Shown here: piece by piece, positions 1 to 5,180 of the stretch
How the letters are laid out: each line of letters starts with the position of its first letter
Position numbering within the stretch: the stretch's first letter is position 1
Assembly (NCBI GenBank): GCA_017992575.1
Contig: JAGOOJ010000040.1
Span: forward strand, 1 to 5,638
From: Candidatus Moraniibacteriota bacterium
GTDB taxonomy: Bacteria; Patescibacteriota; Minisyncoccia; Moranbacterales; UBA1568
Direction: 5' to 3'
DNA: 5,638 bases
Notes under the pieces: generated by a model
Seen by the model: the letters and a program-made list of their open reading frames with translations, nothing else
What the model was told of the DNA's origin: nothing
The model's database searches: none
Position numbers and translations under genes: made by a program

Positions 1-25
1 CTTCGGAAAGAAGGGGGAATAAGGA

Positions 26-54
26 TTGTCGACACAGCGTTTGTTCTCTATAGG
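26..54 (+). promoter_or_regulatory. Candidate promoter for the DUF2892 gene
   Basis: TTGTCG (26-31) and TATAGG (49-54) are separated by 17 bases, each matching four of six sigma-70 consensus positions. Transcription would start near 61, which leaves about 20 bases of leader before the ATG at 81. Two half-matched boxes with good spacing are not rare by chance, so this is only a candidate. The upstream gene may also read through. Confidence 0.3.
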
Positions 55-80
55 GATTGTAATTGGGTAATAAAAAAATT

Positions 81-296
81 ATGAAGCAGAATGTTGGAGA
101 GATTGATCGTTACGTACGATTTGCACTCGGGGTCGTGTTGGTCGTCGTGGGATATATGCAGATGATGTGGTGGCTCGTGGCAGTCGGGGTAGTTGTCTTT
201 TTGACTGGGCTGTTTCGACGCTGTGGGGCCTATACCCTGCTGGGTGTCTCTACCTGTAAGATTGAACCCAAGACCGAGGACGCTAAAACGGAGTAG
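81..296 (+). CDS. DUF2892 / YgaP-type transmembrane protein, 71 aa
   Basis: This is a small inner-membrane protein of the DUF2892 (YgaP-like transmembrane domain) family. The N-terminus NVGEIDRYVRFALG matches the family's opening motif (NVGxxDRxxRxxLG). Two hydrophobic segments follow at about residues 13-27 and 29-45. The C-terminal part RCGAYTLLGVSTC (C48, C59) corresponds to the family's CPxYxxxGxxTC ending, but the Pro after the first Cys is replaced by Gly. In other bacteria this domain occurs alone or fused to rhodanese; here it stands alone and its function is unknown. I chose ATG at 81 because it puts the family motif at the very N-terminus. A TTG at 63 is in frame, with AGGG at 52-55 at SD distance, and would add six residues. 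The tail after residue 60 is short, charged and probably cytoplasmic. The gene is separate from the next transcription unit. Confidence 0.88.
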   Translation: MKQNVGEIDRYVRFALGVVLVVVGYMQMMWWLVAVGVVVFLTGLFRRCGAYTLLGVSTCKIEPKTEDAKTE

Positions 297-307
297 AGTT
301 CTACTTC
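290..307 (+). terminator. Weak hairpin over the DUF2892 stop codon
   Basis: Bases 290-296 pair with 301-307 (seven pairs including one G-U) around an AGTT loop. The stop codon TAG (294-296) lies in the stem. The following bases TTCAATACTATATTT are AT-rich but not a true T tract. It could be a poor terminator or just mRNA 3'-end structure. Confidence 0.3.
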
Positions 308-335
308 TTCAATACTATATTTGAATGCAGTACCA

Positions 336-364
336 TTGACAGGAGGGCACGGTTTGTTTATCAT
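336..364 (+). promoter_or_regulatory. Near-consensus sigma-70-like promoter for the unknown gene at 423
   Basis: A perfect -35 box TTGACA (336-341) is followed after exactly 17 bases by TATCAT (359-364), one mismatch from the -10 consensus. Transcription should start near 371, giving a leader of about 50 bases. It is the best promoter match I see in the window and implies strong constitutive expression unless a repressor acts on it. Confidence 0.72.
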
Positions 365-373
365 GCTTTGTCG

Positions 374-417
374 TAAGGAGACCCTCTTTGCGCCCAACGA
401 ACACCACTAAGGAGTAG
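374..417 (+). promoter_or_regulatory. Tandem TAAGGAG ribosome-binding sites with a possible 9-codon leader ORF
   Basis: The heptamer TAAGGAG occurs twice, at 374-380 and 408-414. The second lies eight bases before the ATG at 423 and is clearly that gene's ribosome-binding site. The first lies seven bases before a TTG at 388, which opens a nine-codon frame (MRPTNTTKE). That frame reads through the second site and ends at TAG 415-417, five bases before the main ATG. Ribosomes translating it would pass over the main SD and could re-initiate. The leader ORF may be chance; the second SD is secure. Confidence 0.45.
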
Positions 418-422
418 ACGAG

Positions 423-812
423 ATGAACGAGAAGACGAAGAAAGAACGGCCGGTAGGGGAATGGTTTGCCGAATGTGGCAATCACAACAGCAACAATGGT
501 CTTGCAGAGGCACTTGCTGCTCAGGGTTTTGGCTACGACAGCGTTGGCAAGAACGAACGGGTCCTGTGCAACGATGGCGACGAACGGCCGATGTTTTGCA
601 TTCCAGGTGCTTTTGTGCGGAGGATGATTCGGGCCAAGAAGGGTGGTGACGTCCTCGCGTTTCGTTTCTGGAAGCGAGACCACGCCAATGTTCCTGCCTA
701 TCCGATGGGCTTCATCGAGGACAGCAGAGCCAAGAAGTCGGCTCGGTTCAAGAGTGGTGCTGATAAGCTCAGGGCTGAGAGGGCTGCTCGGGCTAGCAAG
801 GAATCACAGTAG
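423..812 (+). CDS. Hypothetical protein, 129 aa, own promoter and terminator
   Basis: I do not recognise this protein. It is soluble-looking, with no signal peptide or membrane segment. The first ten residues are charged (NEKTKKERP). A Gly/Asn-rich stretch at residues 19-45 contains GNHNSNNG and GFGYDSVGKNER. Three cysteines are at 18, 49 and 59. A segment at 58-86 is rich in aromatic and basic residues (FCIPGAFVRRMIR, FRFWKR). The last 30 residues form a basic, Ala-rich probable helix. Such a tail often contacts nucleic acid, but that is only an inference. Start: ATG 423 has a perfect AAGGAG eight bases upstream. GC over 421-780 is 197/360 (55%), against about 45% or less in hand-counted stretches of the ABC gene. 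A strong promoter in front and a strong terminator behind make it a single-gene unit. A recently gained gene is one reading; a highly expressed native gene with biased codons is another. Confidence 0.8.
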   Translation: MNEKTKKERPVGEWFAECGNHNSNNGLAEALAAQGFGYDSVGKNERVLCNDGDERPMFCIPGAFVRRMIRAKKGGDVLAFRFWKRDHANVPAYPMGFIEDSRAKKSARFKSGADKLRAERAARASKESQ

Positions 813-825
813 CCGACGCCAACAG

Positions 826-855
826 GCGAGGAAGGTCACTGACCCCTCGCTTTTT
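826..855 (+). terminator. Rho-independent terminator of the unknown gene
   Basis: GCGAGG (826-831) pairs with CCTCGC (845-850), and inside it GGTC (834-837) pairs with GACC (841-844) around an ACT loop, with AA (832-833) bulged. TTTTT (851-855) follows directly. This is ten pairs, nearly all G-C, plus a T run, 13 bases after the stop codon. It is a clear intrinsic terminator and isolates the cassette from the next gene. Confidence 0.88.
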
Positions 856-873
856 CATTGGTTGATTGGAGAA

Positions 874-882
874 TGGTATACT
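874..882 (+). promoter_or_regulatory. Extended -10 promoter of the YdjM-family gene
   Basis: TGGTATACT combines the TGN extension with TATACT, five of six matches to the -10 consensus. No good -35 box lies 16-18 bases upstream, as expected for extended -10 promoters. Transcription would start near 889, leaving a leader of about 58 bases before ATG 947. It sits just downstream of the previous terminator, where a new promoter is expected. Confidence 0.55.
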
Positions 883-900
883 GAAAAATAATAGATATTC

Positions 901-938
901 ACCTGATTTTACCCACTTCGATTTGAGTCGAAGCAGGT
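901..938 (+). promoter_or_regulatory. Leader hairpin covering the ribosome-binding site of the YdjM-family gene
   Basis: ACCTG (901-905) pairs with CAGGT (934-938), and CTTCGA (916-921) pairs with TCGAAG (928-933) around loop TTTGAG. A ten-base bulge (906-915) lies on the 5' side only. The two stems stack into eleven pairs. The only SD-like bases before ATG 947, AGG at 935-937, are inside the lower stem, so folding would hide them. This could be a thermosensor-like or protein-controlled leader, or a fortuitous fold. Confidence 0.42.
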
Positions 939-946
939 TGATAATT

Positions 947-1627
947 ATGGCCAGTTTTCGTTCTCACATTTCTTTAGGTATCGCTTCGGGAGTACTCGGT
1001 GCATTCGGGCTTCTTTCACTTGCTTTTTTTGATGGGCCGAGTTTTCTCGCGGTTGTGTTTTTGTCTGCCGTACTCGGGTCAGTGCTACCGGATATGGACA
1101 GCGACTCCGGGATTCCATACCATGTGTCGTTTGGATCGTTTTCCTTGGTGGCTTCGGTGTTCGCTGGGTCCGCTGTGTATCACGAGACTCCTCATGAAGG
1201 ATTACGTGTAGCTTTGTGGGCAGTAGGGATGTTTGCTTTCGTTTATCTCATTATTGGTGGTATTTTCAAACGGTTTACGCGTCATCGAGGGATGGCGCAT
1301 TCCCTTCCGGCGGCGTTTCTCACGGGACTCATTACTTTTTTTCTCGCCACTCATTTTCTGTTTTCCGATATGGAGGCATTTATTCTTGGGGTGGCTATGA
1401 TGATTGGGTATGTGGGACATCTGATCTTGGATGAACTCTACGCAGCGGTTAATTTTCATGGTACGCCGTTTCTTCCTAACAAAGCGTTGGGGAGCGCTCT
1501 TAAAATAAAATCAGCAAATCTCTTCGTCAATCTGACGGTGTACGGCGCAATATTGTTTCTGCTTGCTGGCAACACTGGTCGTTTCGTCAATTTGGCCGAG
1601 AAATTTTGGCGAACAGTGAGTGAGTAA
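947..1627 (+). CDS. YdjM/DUF457-family membrane-bound metal-dependent hydrolase, 226 aa
   Basis: This is a predicted inner-membrane metal-dependent hydrolase of the YdjM (DUF457, PF04307) family. Its conserved polar residues sit in the expected order: H7 near the N-terminus (SHISLG), LPDMDSDSG with D49, D51 and D53, HRGMAHS with H113 and H118, and GHLILDEL with H158 and D162. These are thought to form a metal site at the membrane face. Hydrophobic stretches lie near residues 8-28, 32-48, 62-77, 88-106, 121-138, 143-160 and 193-209. The substrate is unknown; E. coli YdjM is a LexA-regulated relative, and no LexA box was looked for systematically here. Reading can be extended to a TTG at 866, but those 27 extra codons are polar, unlike the family, and begin upstream of the probable transcription start. 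ATG 947 is therefore preferred. No clear terminator follows the stop at 1625-1627. Confidence 0.9.
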   Translation: MASFRSHISLGIASGVLGAFGLLSLAFFDGPSFLAVVFLSAVLGSVLPDMDSDSGIPYHVSFGSFSLVASVFAGSAVYHETPHEGLRVALWAVGMFAFVYLIIGGIFKRFTRHRGMAHSLPAAFLTGLITFFLATHFLFSDMEAFILGVAMMIGYVGHLILDELYAAVNFHGTPFLPNKALGSALKIKSANLFVNLTVYGAILFLLAGNTGRFVNLAEKFWRTVSE

Positions 1628-1637
1628 TGGTTTGTTA

Positions 1638-1672
1638 TTGGCAGAGCCGAGGTTTTCCTGGTATCCTAGGAA
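1638..1672 (+). promoter_or_regulatory. Probable promoter of the ABC exporter gene with overlapping inverted repeat
   Basis: TTGGCA (1638-1643, five of six matches) is followed 18 bases later by TATCCT (1662-1667, four of six) preceded by TGG, an extended -10. Transcription would start near 1674, about 28 bases before ATG 1702. TTCCT (1655-1659) and AGGAA (1668-1672) form an inverted repeat around the -10, a place where a repressor could bind. No known operator is recognised. Confidence 0.48.
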
Positions 1673-1701
1673 GGTTAATGAGGCGTTGCTTTTTTTAAAT
1701 T

Positions 1702-3504
1702 ATGGCTCAAATGTCACCTTTTTTCACAGTATTTAAATCCTACGGAGTATCAGTACGACGGTTCCGATGGGCTTTTTTCGGGGTGCTTGTAGCCTTTGGG
1801 AGCGCTTCTTTTGTGAGTGGTATAGTATCGCCTCTCATTTACCGTCGTATTATTGATACTATTTCAGGAGTAACCACCAATCGAGCGGAGCTTGCCGACG
1901 ATTTGTTTCAGAGCCTTTTTCTCCTTATTGGAGTTATTATTGCGTACCAATTTTTGTATCGGTTGGGAGACTTCGCTATTACCTATGCGGAAAGTCGGAC
2001 CATGGAGGATTTGAACAACCGAGCTTTTCAGGCATTCATGCGACAGAAGCACACATTTTTTGTTGATCGTTTTGCCGGGAGTTTAGTGGCTCATGCGAGA
2101 CGGTATGCTCGGACGTTTGAAGATATCGCTGATCAGCTCATCTTCAATTTTTGGTTACCGTTTGTTCATTTGACAGGCGTGATTGGCTCTCTTTTTTTCA
2201 TTGATAGAATGTTGGCTAGTATCTTTCTCGTCTGGATTCCGGTATATATTACGATTGCTCTATGGATGACCAGAAAAAAGTTACCCTACGACCGAGCTAG
2301 CGCTGAACAGGATTCAGCTATTACGGCTCGTTTTTCGGATGTTATTGCCAATATGTTTGCCGTTAAGACGTTTGCTACCGAGTCGCGTGAGGAGATGGCA
2401 TTTCGGGGAGTAGCCCATGCTGATGAGCAGGCGCGTATCAAAGCCTGGCGTTTCAATAATATACTCATTGCTATTCAGACAGTGATGTTCAGTATTCTCG
2501 AGATCGTTGCTATGTATGTTGTCATCAAACTGTGGCTGGCAGGGGGTGTTAGTACGGGTACCGTCGTGTTGGTGCAGGTCTACATTGGTTCGATTTTTGG
2601 GGAACTCTTTGGTCTCGGACGAGCCTTTGGCAAGTTAATGAAAAATATTGCTGATGCCGGAGAAATGGTTGAGACGATAGATCGGACAGATAGTGAGCCT
2701 GTCGATGAAAAGCCAGTGGACGAGTCTTTGCTAGTGGAGGGCGCTGTTTCTTTCGACCATATTTTTTTTCAGTATCCCAACGGAGGCAAAGTGTTTGATG
2801 ATTTCTCACTTCATATCAAGCGTGGAGAAAAGGTTGGTTTGGTAGGTGCCTCCGGGTCAGGCAAGAGCACTCTCACGAAACTACTTCTTGGATTCAATAT
2901 TCCCGATGCTGGTCGTATTGTGGTGGCGGGTCGTGACATTGCTGTGTATTCACCTCAGGAACTGCGTCGTTTGATCGCTTATGTCCCTCAGGACACGGCA
3001 CTTTTTCATCGAACTATTGGCGAGAATATTGCCTATGGCGAGCCACAAGCTACACGCACAGCTATTGAAGAAGCAGCCAAAAAAGCTCATGCTCATGAAT
3101 TTATCATGAGTCTTCCACAAGGATATGAAACATTGGTCGGAGAACGGGGAATCAAACTTTCTGGAGGTGAACGTCAGCGGGTGGCCATCGCGCGCGCTAT
3201 TCTTAAGGATGCACCGATTCTCGTACTTGATGAAGCGACGAGTGCCCTTGATACGACGAGTGAACACCATATTCAAGAGGCTTTGCATGAATTGATGCAA
3301 GGACGAACGACTATCGTTATTGCTCATCGTCTCTCTACAGTGCGGGAAATGGATCGAATCATTGTACTCGAAGAGGGGAAATTGGCAGAGGAAGGTACTC
3401 ATAGCGACCTCATAGCCCGGGGAGGTATTTATGCTGGTTTTTGGAATCGTCAGACGGCATCCTTTCAGGATGTCCTGCTCGATGAAGAAACAGAGGACGT
3501 CTAA
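1702..3504 (+). CDS. ABC exporter half-transporter (membrane domain fused to ATPase), 600 aa
   Basis: This is a complete type IV (MsbA/ABCB-like) ABC exporter subunit that should work as a dimer in the cytoplasmic membrane. Six membrane segments are expected near residues 23-44, 70-92, 147-166, 168-188, 253-275 and 283-305. The ATPase domain occupies about 350-585 with every motif intact: Walker A GASGSGKST (382-390), Q-loop YVPQDT (Q430), signature LSGGERQ (486-492), Walker B ILVLDE (506-511), D-loop SALD (514-517) and switch His in IAHRLST (H542). The catalytic Glu (E511) is present, so the site should hydrolyse ATP. No partner subunit is nearby, so a homodimer is the simplest model. The substrate cannot be told; lipids, peptides and drugs are all possible. 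The start ATG 1702 has no SD but follows a T-rich leader (CTTTTTTTAAATT); a second ATG at 1711 is in frame. The metallophosphoesterase gene follows closely. Confidence 0.97.
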   Translation: MAQMSPFFTVFKSYGVSVRRFRWAFFGVLVAFGSASFVSGIVSPLIYRRIIDTISGVTTNRAELADDLFQSLFLLIGVIIAYQFLYRLGDFAITYAESRTMEDLNNRAFQAFMRQKHTFFVDRFAGSLVAHARRYARTFEDIADQLIFNFWLPFVHLTGVIGSLFFIDRMLASIFLVWIPVYITIALWMTRKKLPYDRASAEQDSAITARFSDVIANMFAVKTFATESREEMAFRGVAHADEQARIKAWRFNNILIAIQTVMFSILEIVAMYVVIKLWLAGGVSTGTVVLVQVYIGSIFGELFGLGRAFGKLMKNIADAGEMVETIDRTDSEPVDEKPVDESLLVEGAVSFDHIFFQYPNGGKVFDDFSLHIKRGEKVGLVGASGSGKSTLTKLLLGFNIPDAGRIVVAGRDIAVYSPQELRRLIAYVPQDTALFHRTIGENIAYGEPQATRTAIEEAAKKAHAHEFIMSLPQGYETLVGERGIKLSGGERQRVAIARAILKDAPILVLDEATSALDTTSEHHIQEALHELMQGRTTIVIAHRLSTVREMDRIIVLEEGKLAEEGTHSDLIARGGIYAGFWNRQTASFQDVLLDEETEDV

Positions 3505-3529
3505 ATCATACATAAACACACAACATCGT

Positions 3530-4645
3530 ATGTCTTTTATACCCATGATTATTTTTTTCGTGGTGACAGTGTCGCTTCTTTTCGGAGTCCACTTTTTTGT
3601 TTACGTGTCGTTGGTCCACTTCTTTACCATTAGTCAGACAACATACCGATATCTTTTGGCTGGAACTCTTGGGTTTCTGTCAGTGAGTTTTATCCTGTCT
3701 TCGTTCGTTGCTCATTATTATGAGAATCTCGCTACTCGAACCGCCTACTTCCTTTCCAGTTTTTGGTTGGGTCTGCTCGTTAATCTGATGGTAGTCTGTC
3801 TCATCGCTTGGTTGGTGTTTTTGATGGGTCAGTGGCTCCATCTGCCATTGGGGAAAGCGTGGGTGGGGACAATATTTTTTGGATTGGCGTTGTTTGTTTC
3901 GTTCTTTGGTGTATGGCAAGCACTTCATCCAACGATTACTCGTGTTTCGGTTCATATTCCAGGATTACCAGAAAATTGGAAAGGGAAAACCCTGGTCCAG
4001 CTCTCTGATGTTCATCTTGGTCATGTGTATCAGTCAGGGTTTCTCAAAGGAGTAGTGGAACAGGTCAATGCACTGCATCCGAAAGCTGTGGTCATAACAG
4101 GAGATCTCTTTGATGGGATGGATGGCCAACTGGAATCTCTCGTGCAACCGTTGAACGATATCCGGTCTTCGGAAGGTGTTTTTTTTGTGACGGGGAATCA
4201 CGAGACATATCTAGGCGTGGAAACCGCTCTTTCTGCTCTTAGGGAAACATCAGTTGTTGTTTTGAATGATGAGGTGCGTGATGTCGCTGGTTTGCGCCTT
4301 ATCGGTGTTAGTTTTCCTCTGCGTGGAGAAGCAAAGAAATTGCTTCCAACACTAGAGTCCTTGAGGAGTCAATTCGCGGATCAACCCAACGTACTTCTCT
4401 ATCACGCACCGGAAAGTATTGCTGAAGTAGCAACCAGAGGAGTCAGCCTCATGCTTTCTGGCCATACCCATCAGGGTCAACAGTTTCCGTTTCAATTCAT
4501 TACGGCACTCGTTCACAAGGGATTTGACTACGGACTATACACGATTGGGGACTTTCATCTCTACACGACGAGTGGCGTTGGGACCTGGGGGCCGACGATG
4601 CGCATCGGGACGAAGTCAGAAATCGTTGCTATCACCCTAGAATAA
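3530..4645 (+). CDS. Membrane-anchored calcineurin-like metallophosphoesterase, 371 aa
   Basis: This is a predicted phosphohydrolase of the metallophosphoesterase superfamily (COG1408 type). Four hydrophobic segments fill roughly the first 140 residues, followed by the catalytic domain. The two-metal site is complete: LSDVHLGH (D160, H162), GDLFDG (D192), GNHE (N223, H224), YHAPE (H292) and SGHTHQGQ (H312, H314). Relatives include YkuE-like and YaeI-like proteins, some acting on lipid or nucleotide phosphoesters; the substrate here is unknown. Start choice: ATG 3530 places the first membrane helix at the N-terminus, as in relatives, 25 bases after the ABC stop. ATG 3482 would add 16 residues with a basic stretch (MKKQRTSK) and overlap the ABC gene by 23 bases; it cannot be excluded. 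ATG 3431 would overlap by 74 bases and is unlikely. None has a good SD, so translation may be coupled to the ABC gene. The pairing hints at a cell-envelope role, which is an inference. Confidence 0.92.
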   Translation: MSFIPMIIFFVVTVSLLFGVHFFVYVSLVHFFTISQTTYRYLLAGTLGFLSVSFILSSFVAHYYENLATRTAYFLSSFWLGLLVNLMVVCLIAWLVFLMGQWLHLPLGKAWVGTIFFGLALFVSFFGVWQALHPTITRVSVHIPGLPENWKGKTLVQLSDVHLGHVYQSGFLKGVVEQVNALHPKAVVITGDLFDGMDGQLESLVQPLNDIRSSEGVFFVTGNHETYLGVETALSALRETSVVVLNDEVRDVAGLRLIGVSFPLRGEAKKLLPTLESLRSQFADQPNVLLYHAPESIAEVATRGVSLMLSGHTHQGQQFPFQFITALVHKGFDYGLYTIGDFHLYTTSGVGTWGPTMRIGTKSEIVAITLE

Positions 4646-4662
4646 TCTGATGGTTTTCCTCT

Positions 4663-4920
4663 ATGTACACCCTCTACATGCTTCGTTGCGTCGATGGGAC
4701 ATTCTATACTGGGATTACGACCGATGTGGTGCGACGAATACGAGAGCACAATTCTTCTCCTCTGGGGGCTAAGTACACACGTGGTCGTCGACCAGTGACA
4801 CTCGTGTTTTCTCGGCAGTTTCGGAATCGCTCTCTTGCTACCCGTGAAGAAGCTCGTATCAAGAAGTTTTCCCGAATGAAAAAACTGATGCTCATTCATT
4901 TTTCTGAAAAAAAAGTATGA
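4663..4920 (+). CDS. GIY-YIG nuclease, UPF0213/YhbQ type, 85 aa
   Basis: This is a compact stand-alone GIY-YIG domain of the UPF0213 (YhbQ) family at full family length. YMLRC (5-9) and FYTGITTD (14-21) supply the two GIY/YIG strands, with Y5 and Y15 as the conserved tyrosines. RRIREHN (24-30) carries the conserved Arg, and GAKYTRGRRPV (35-45) is the family hallmark. E63 in REEARIKK is the expected metal-binding glutamate. These proteins are presumed DNA endonucleases linked to repair; their substrate is poorly defined. The gene begins 17 bases after the phosphoesterase stop and has no SD. It ends in an A8 run, and its stop overlaps the next start as ATGA. That junction, together with the neighbouring HhH and SNase genes, suggests co-expressed DNA-processing functions. 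Confidence 0.94.
   Translation: MYTLYMLRCVDGTFYTGITTDVVRRIREHNSSPLGAKYTRGRRPVTLVFSRQFRNRSLATREEARIKKFSRMKKLMLIHFSEKKV
4908..4914 (+). other. A_AAA_AAA slippery heptamer at the GIY-YIG/HhH junction
   Basis: The GIY-YIG gene ends GAA AAA AAA GTA TGA, so bases 4908-4914 form a canonical -1 frameshift heptamer in the correct phase, inside an A8 run (4907-4914). A -1 shift continues as AGT ATG AAA, directly into the HhH protein, whose upstream frame is open from 4908 (its last stop is 4905-4907). The resulting fusion would be about 172 residues. Runs of seven or eight identical bases occur elsewhere here, so chance is a real alternative. Confidence 0.3.
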
Positions 4921-5180
4921 AATCAATAGAACGAGGGCTGGAGAGTATTCCGGGGGTCGGCAAGCGTATTGCCCAGGATCTCCGTGAAATTGGTATCGAT
5001 CGTCCGAGTTGTCTCAAGGGGAAAAACCCCGAGCGTTTATATGAAAAAATGTGTTCCGTTCAGGGAGAAACGGTTGATCGTTGCATGCTGTATGTTTTAC
5101 GCTGTGCGGTATATTTCGTGAATACCAAACGACCCGATACGAAAAAACTTCAGTGGTGGCACTGGAAAGACACAGTATGA
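4917..5180 (+). CDS. Cdd1-type helix-hairpin-helix protein, 87 aa
   Basis: This is a small protein of the Cdd1 'pathogenicity locus' family (PF11731), related to helix-hairpin-helix DNA-binding domains. The hairpin IPGVGKRIAQDLREIGI spans about residues 11-27, with the GVG turn typical of non-specific DNA backbone contact. The family-specific second half follows: LKGKNPERLYEKMC (33-46), QGETVDRCMLYVLRCAVYF (49-67) and the terminal LQWWHWKD (78-85). Length and ending match the family, so it is intact. Cysteines are at 32, 46, 56 and 63. Its cellular role is not established; DNA binding is inferred from the HhH. Its start overlaps the GIY-YIG stop (ATGA), and its own stop overlaps the thermonuclease start in the same way. 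No SD is visible, so it probably depends on ribosomes finishing the upstream gene. Confidence 0.9.
   Translation: MKSIERGLESIPGVGKRIAQDLREIGIDRPSCLKGKNPERLYEKMCSVQGETVDRCMLYVLRCAVYFVNTKRPDTKKLQWWHWKDTV

Noticed and set aside
1..22. Possible 3' end of an upstream gene (frame reading FGKKGE then TAA at 20-22)
   Set aside because: Seven codons are too few to support a gene; another frame is open to 84 as well. It is plausible but cannot be decided from this window.
461..891. Alternative plus-strand frames overlapping the unknown gene (461-649 and 643-891)
   Set aside because: No SD, W/R/S-rich out-of-frame composition, and one runs through the intrinsic terminator. The frame at 423 has the perfect SD.
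866..946. TTG-initiated 27-codon extension of the YdjM-family protein
   Set aside because: It begins upstream of the extended -10 promoter, lacks family similarity, and ATG 947 puts the conserved SHISLG at the N-terminus.
2762..2769. T8 runs in the ABC gene and the phosphoesterase gene (4179-4186) as frameshift sites
   Set aside because: They sit within intact conserved reading frames, and a shift would only give truncated products. They serve as a caution about over-reading the A8 run at 4907.
3092..3110. Perfect inverted repeat CTCATGA-N5-TCATGAG
   Set aside because: It lies inside the ABC coding region encoding the conserved HEFIMS stretch, with no T run after it. A coding coincidence is the simplest explanation.
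2950..3546. Long open frame on the minus strand (198 codons) inside the ABC gene
   Set aside because: It lies opposite a fully motif-supported ATPase domain, its translation resembles no family, and it has no promoter or SD. The other minus-strand frames (for example 315-683, 2549-2809 and 4561-4926) are rejected for the same reasons.
4918..5180. Recoded TGA (glycine, as in some Gracilibacteria)
   Set aside because: Both TGA codons fall exactly where the GIY-YIG and Cdd1 families end and overlap the next start codons, so they act as stops.
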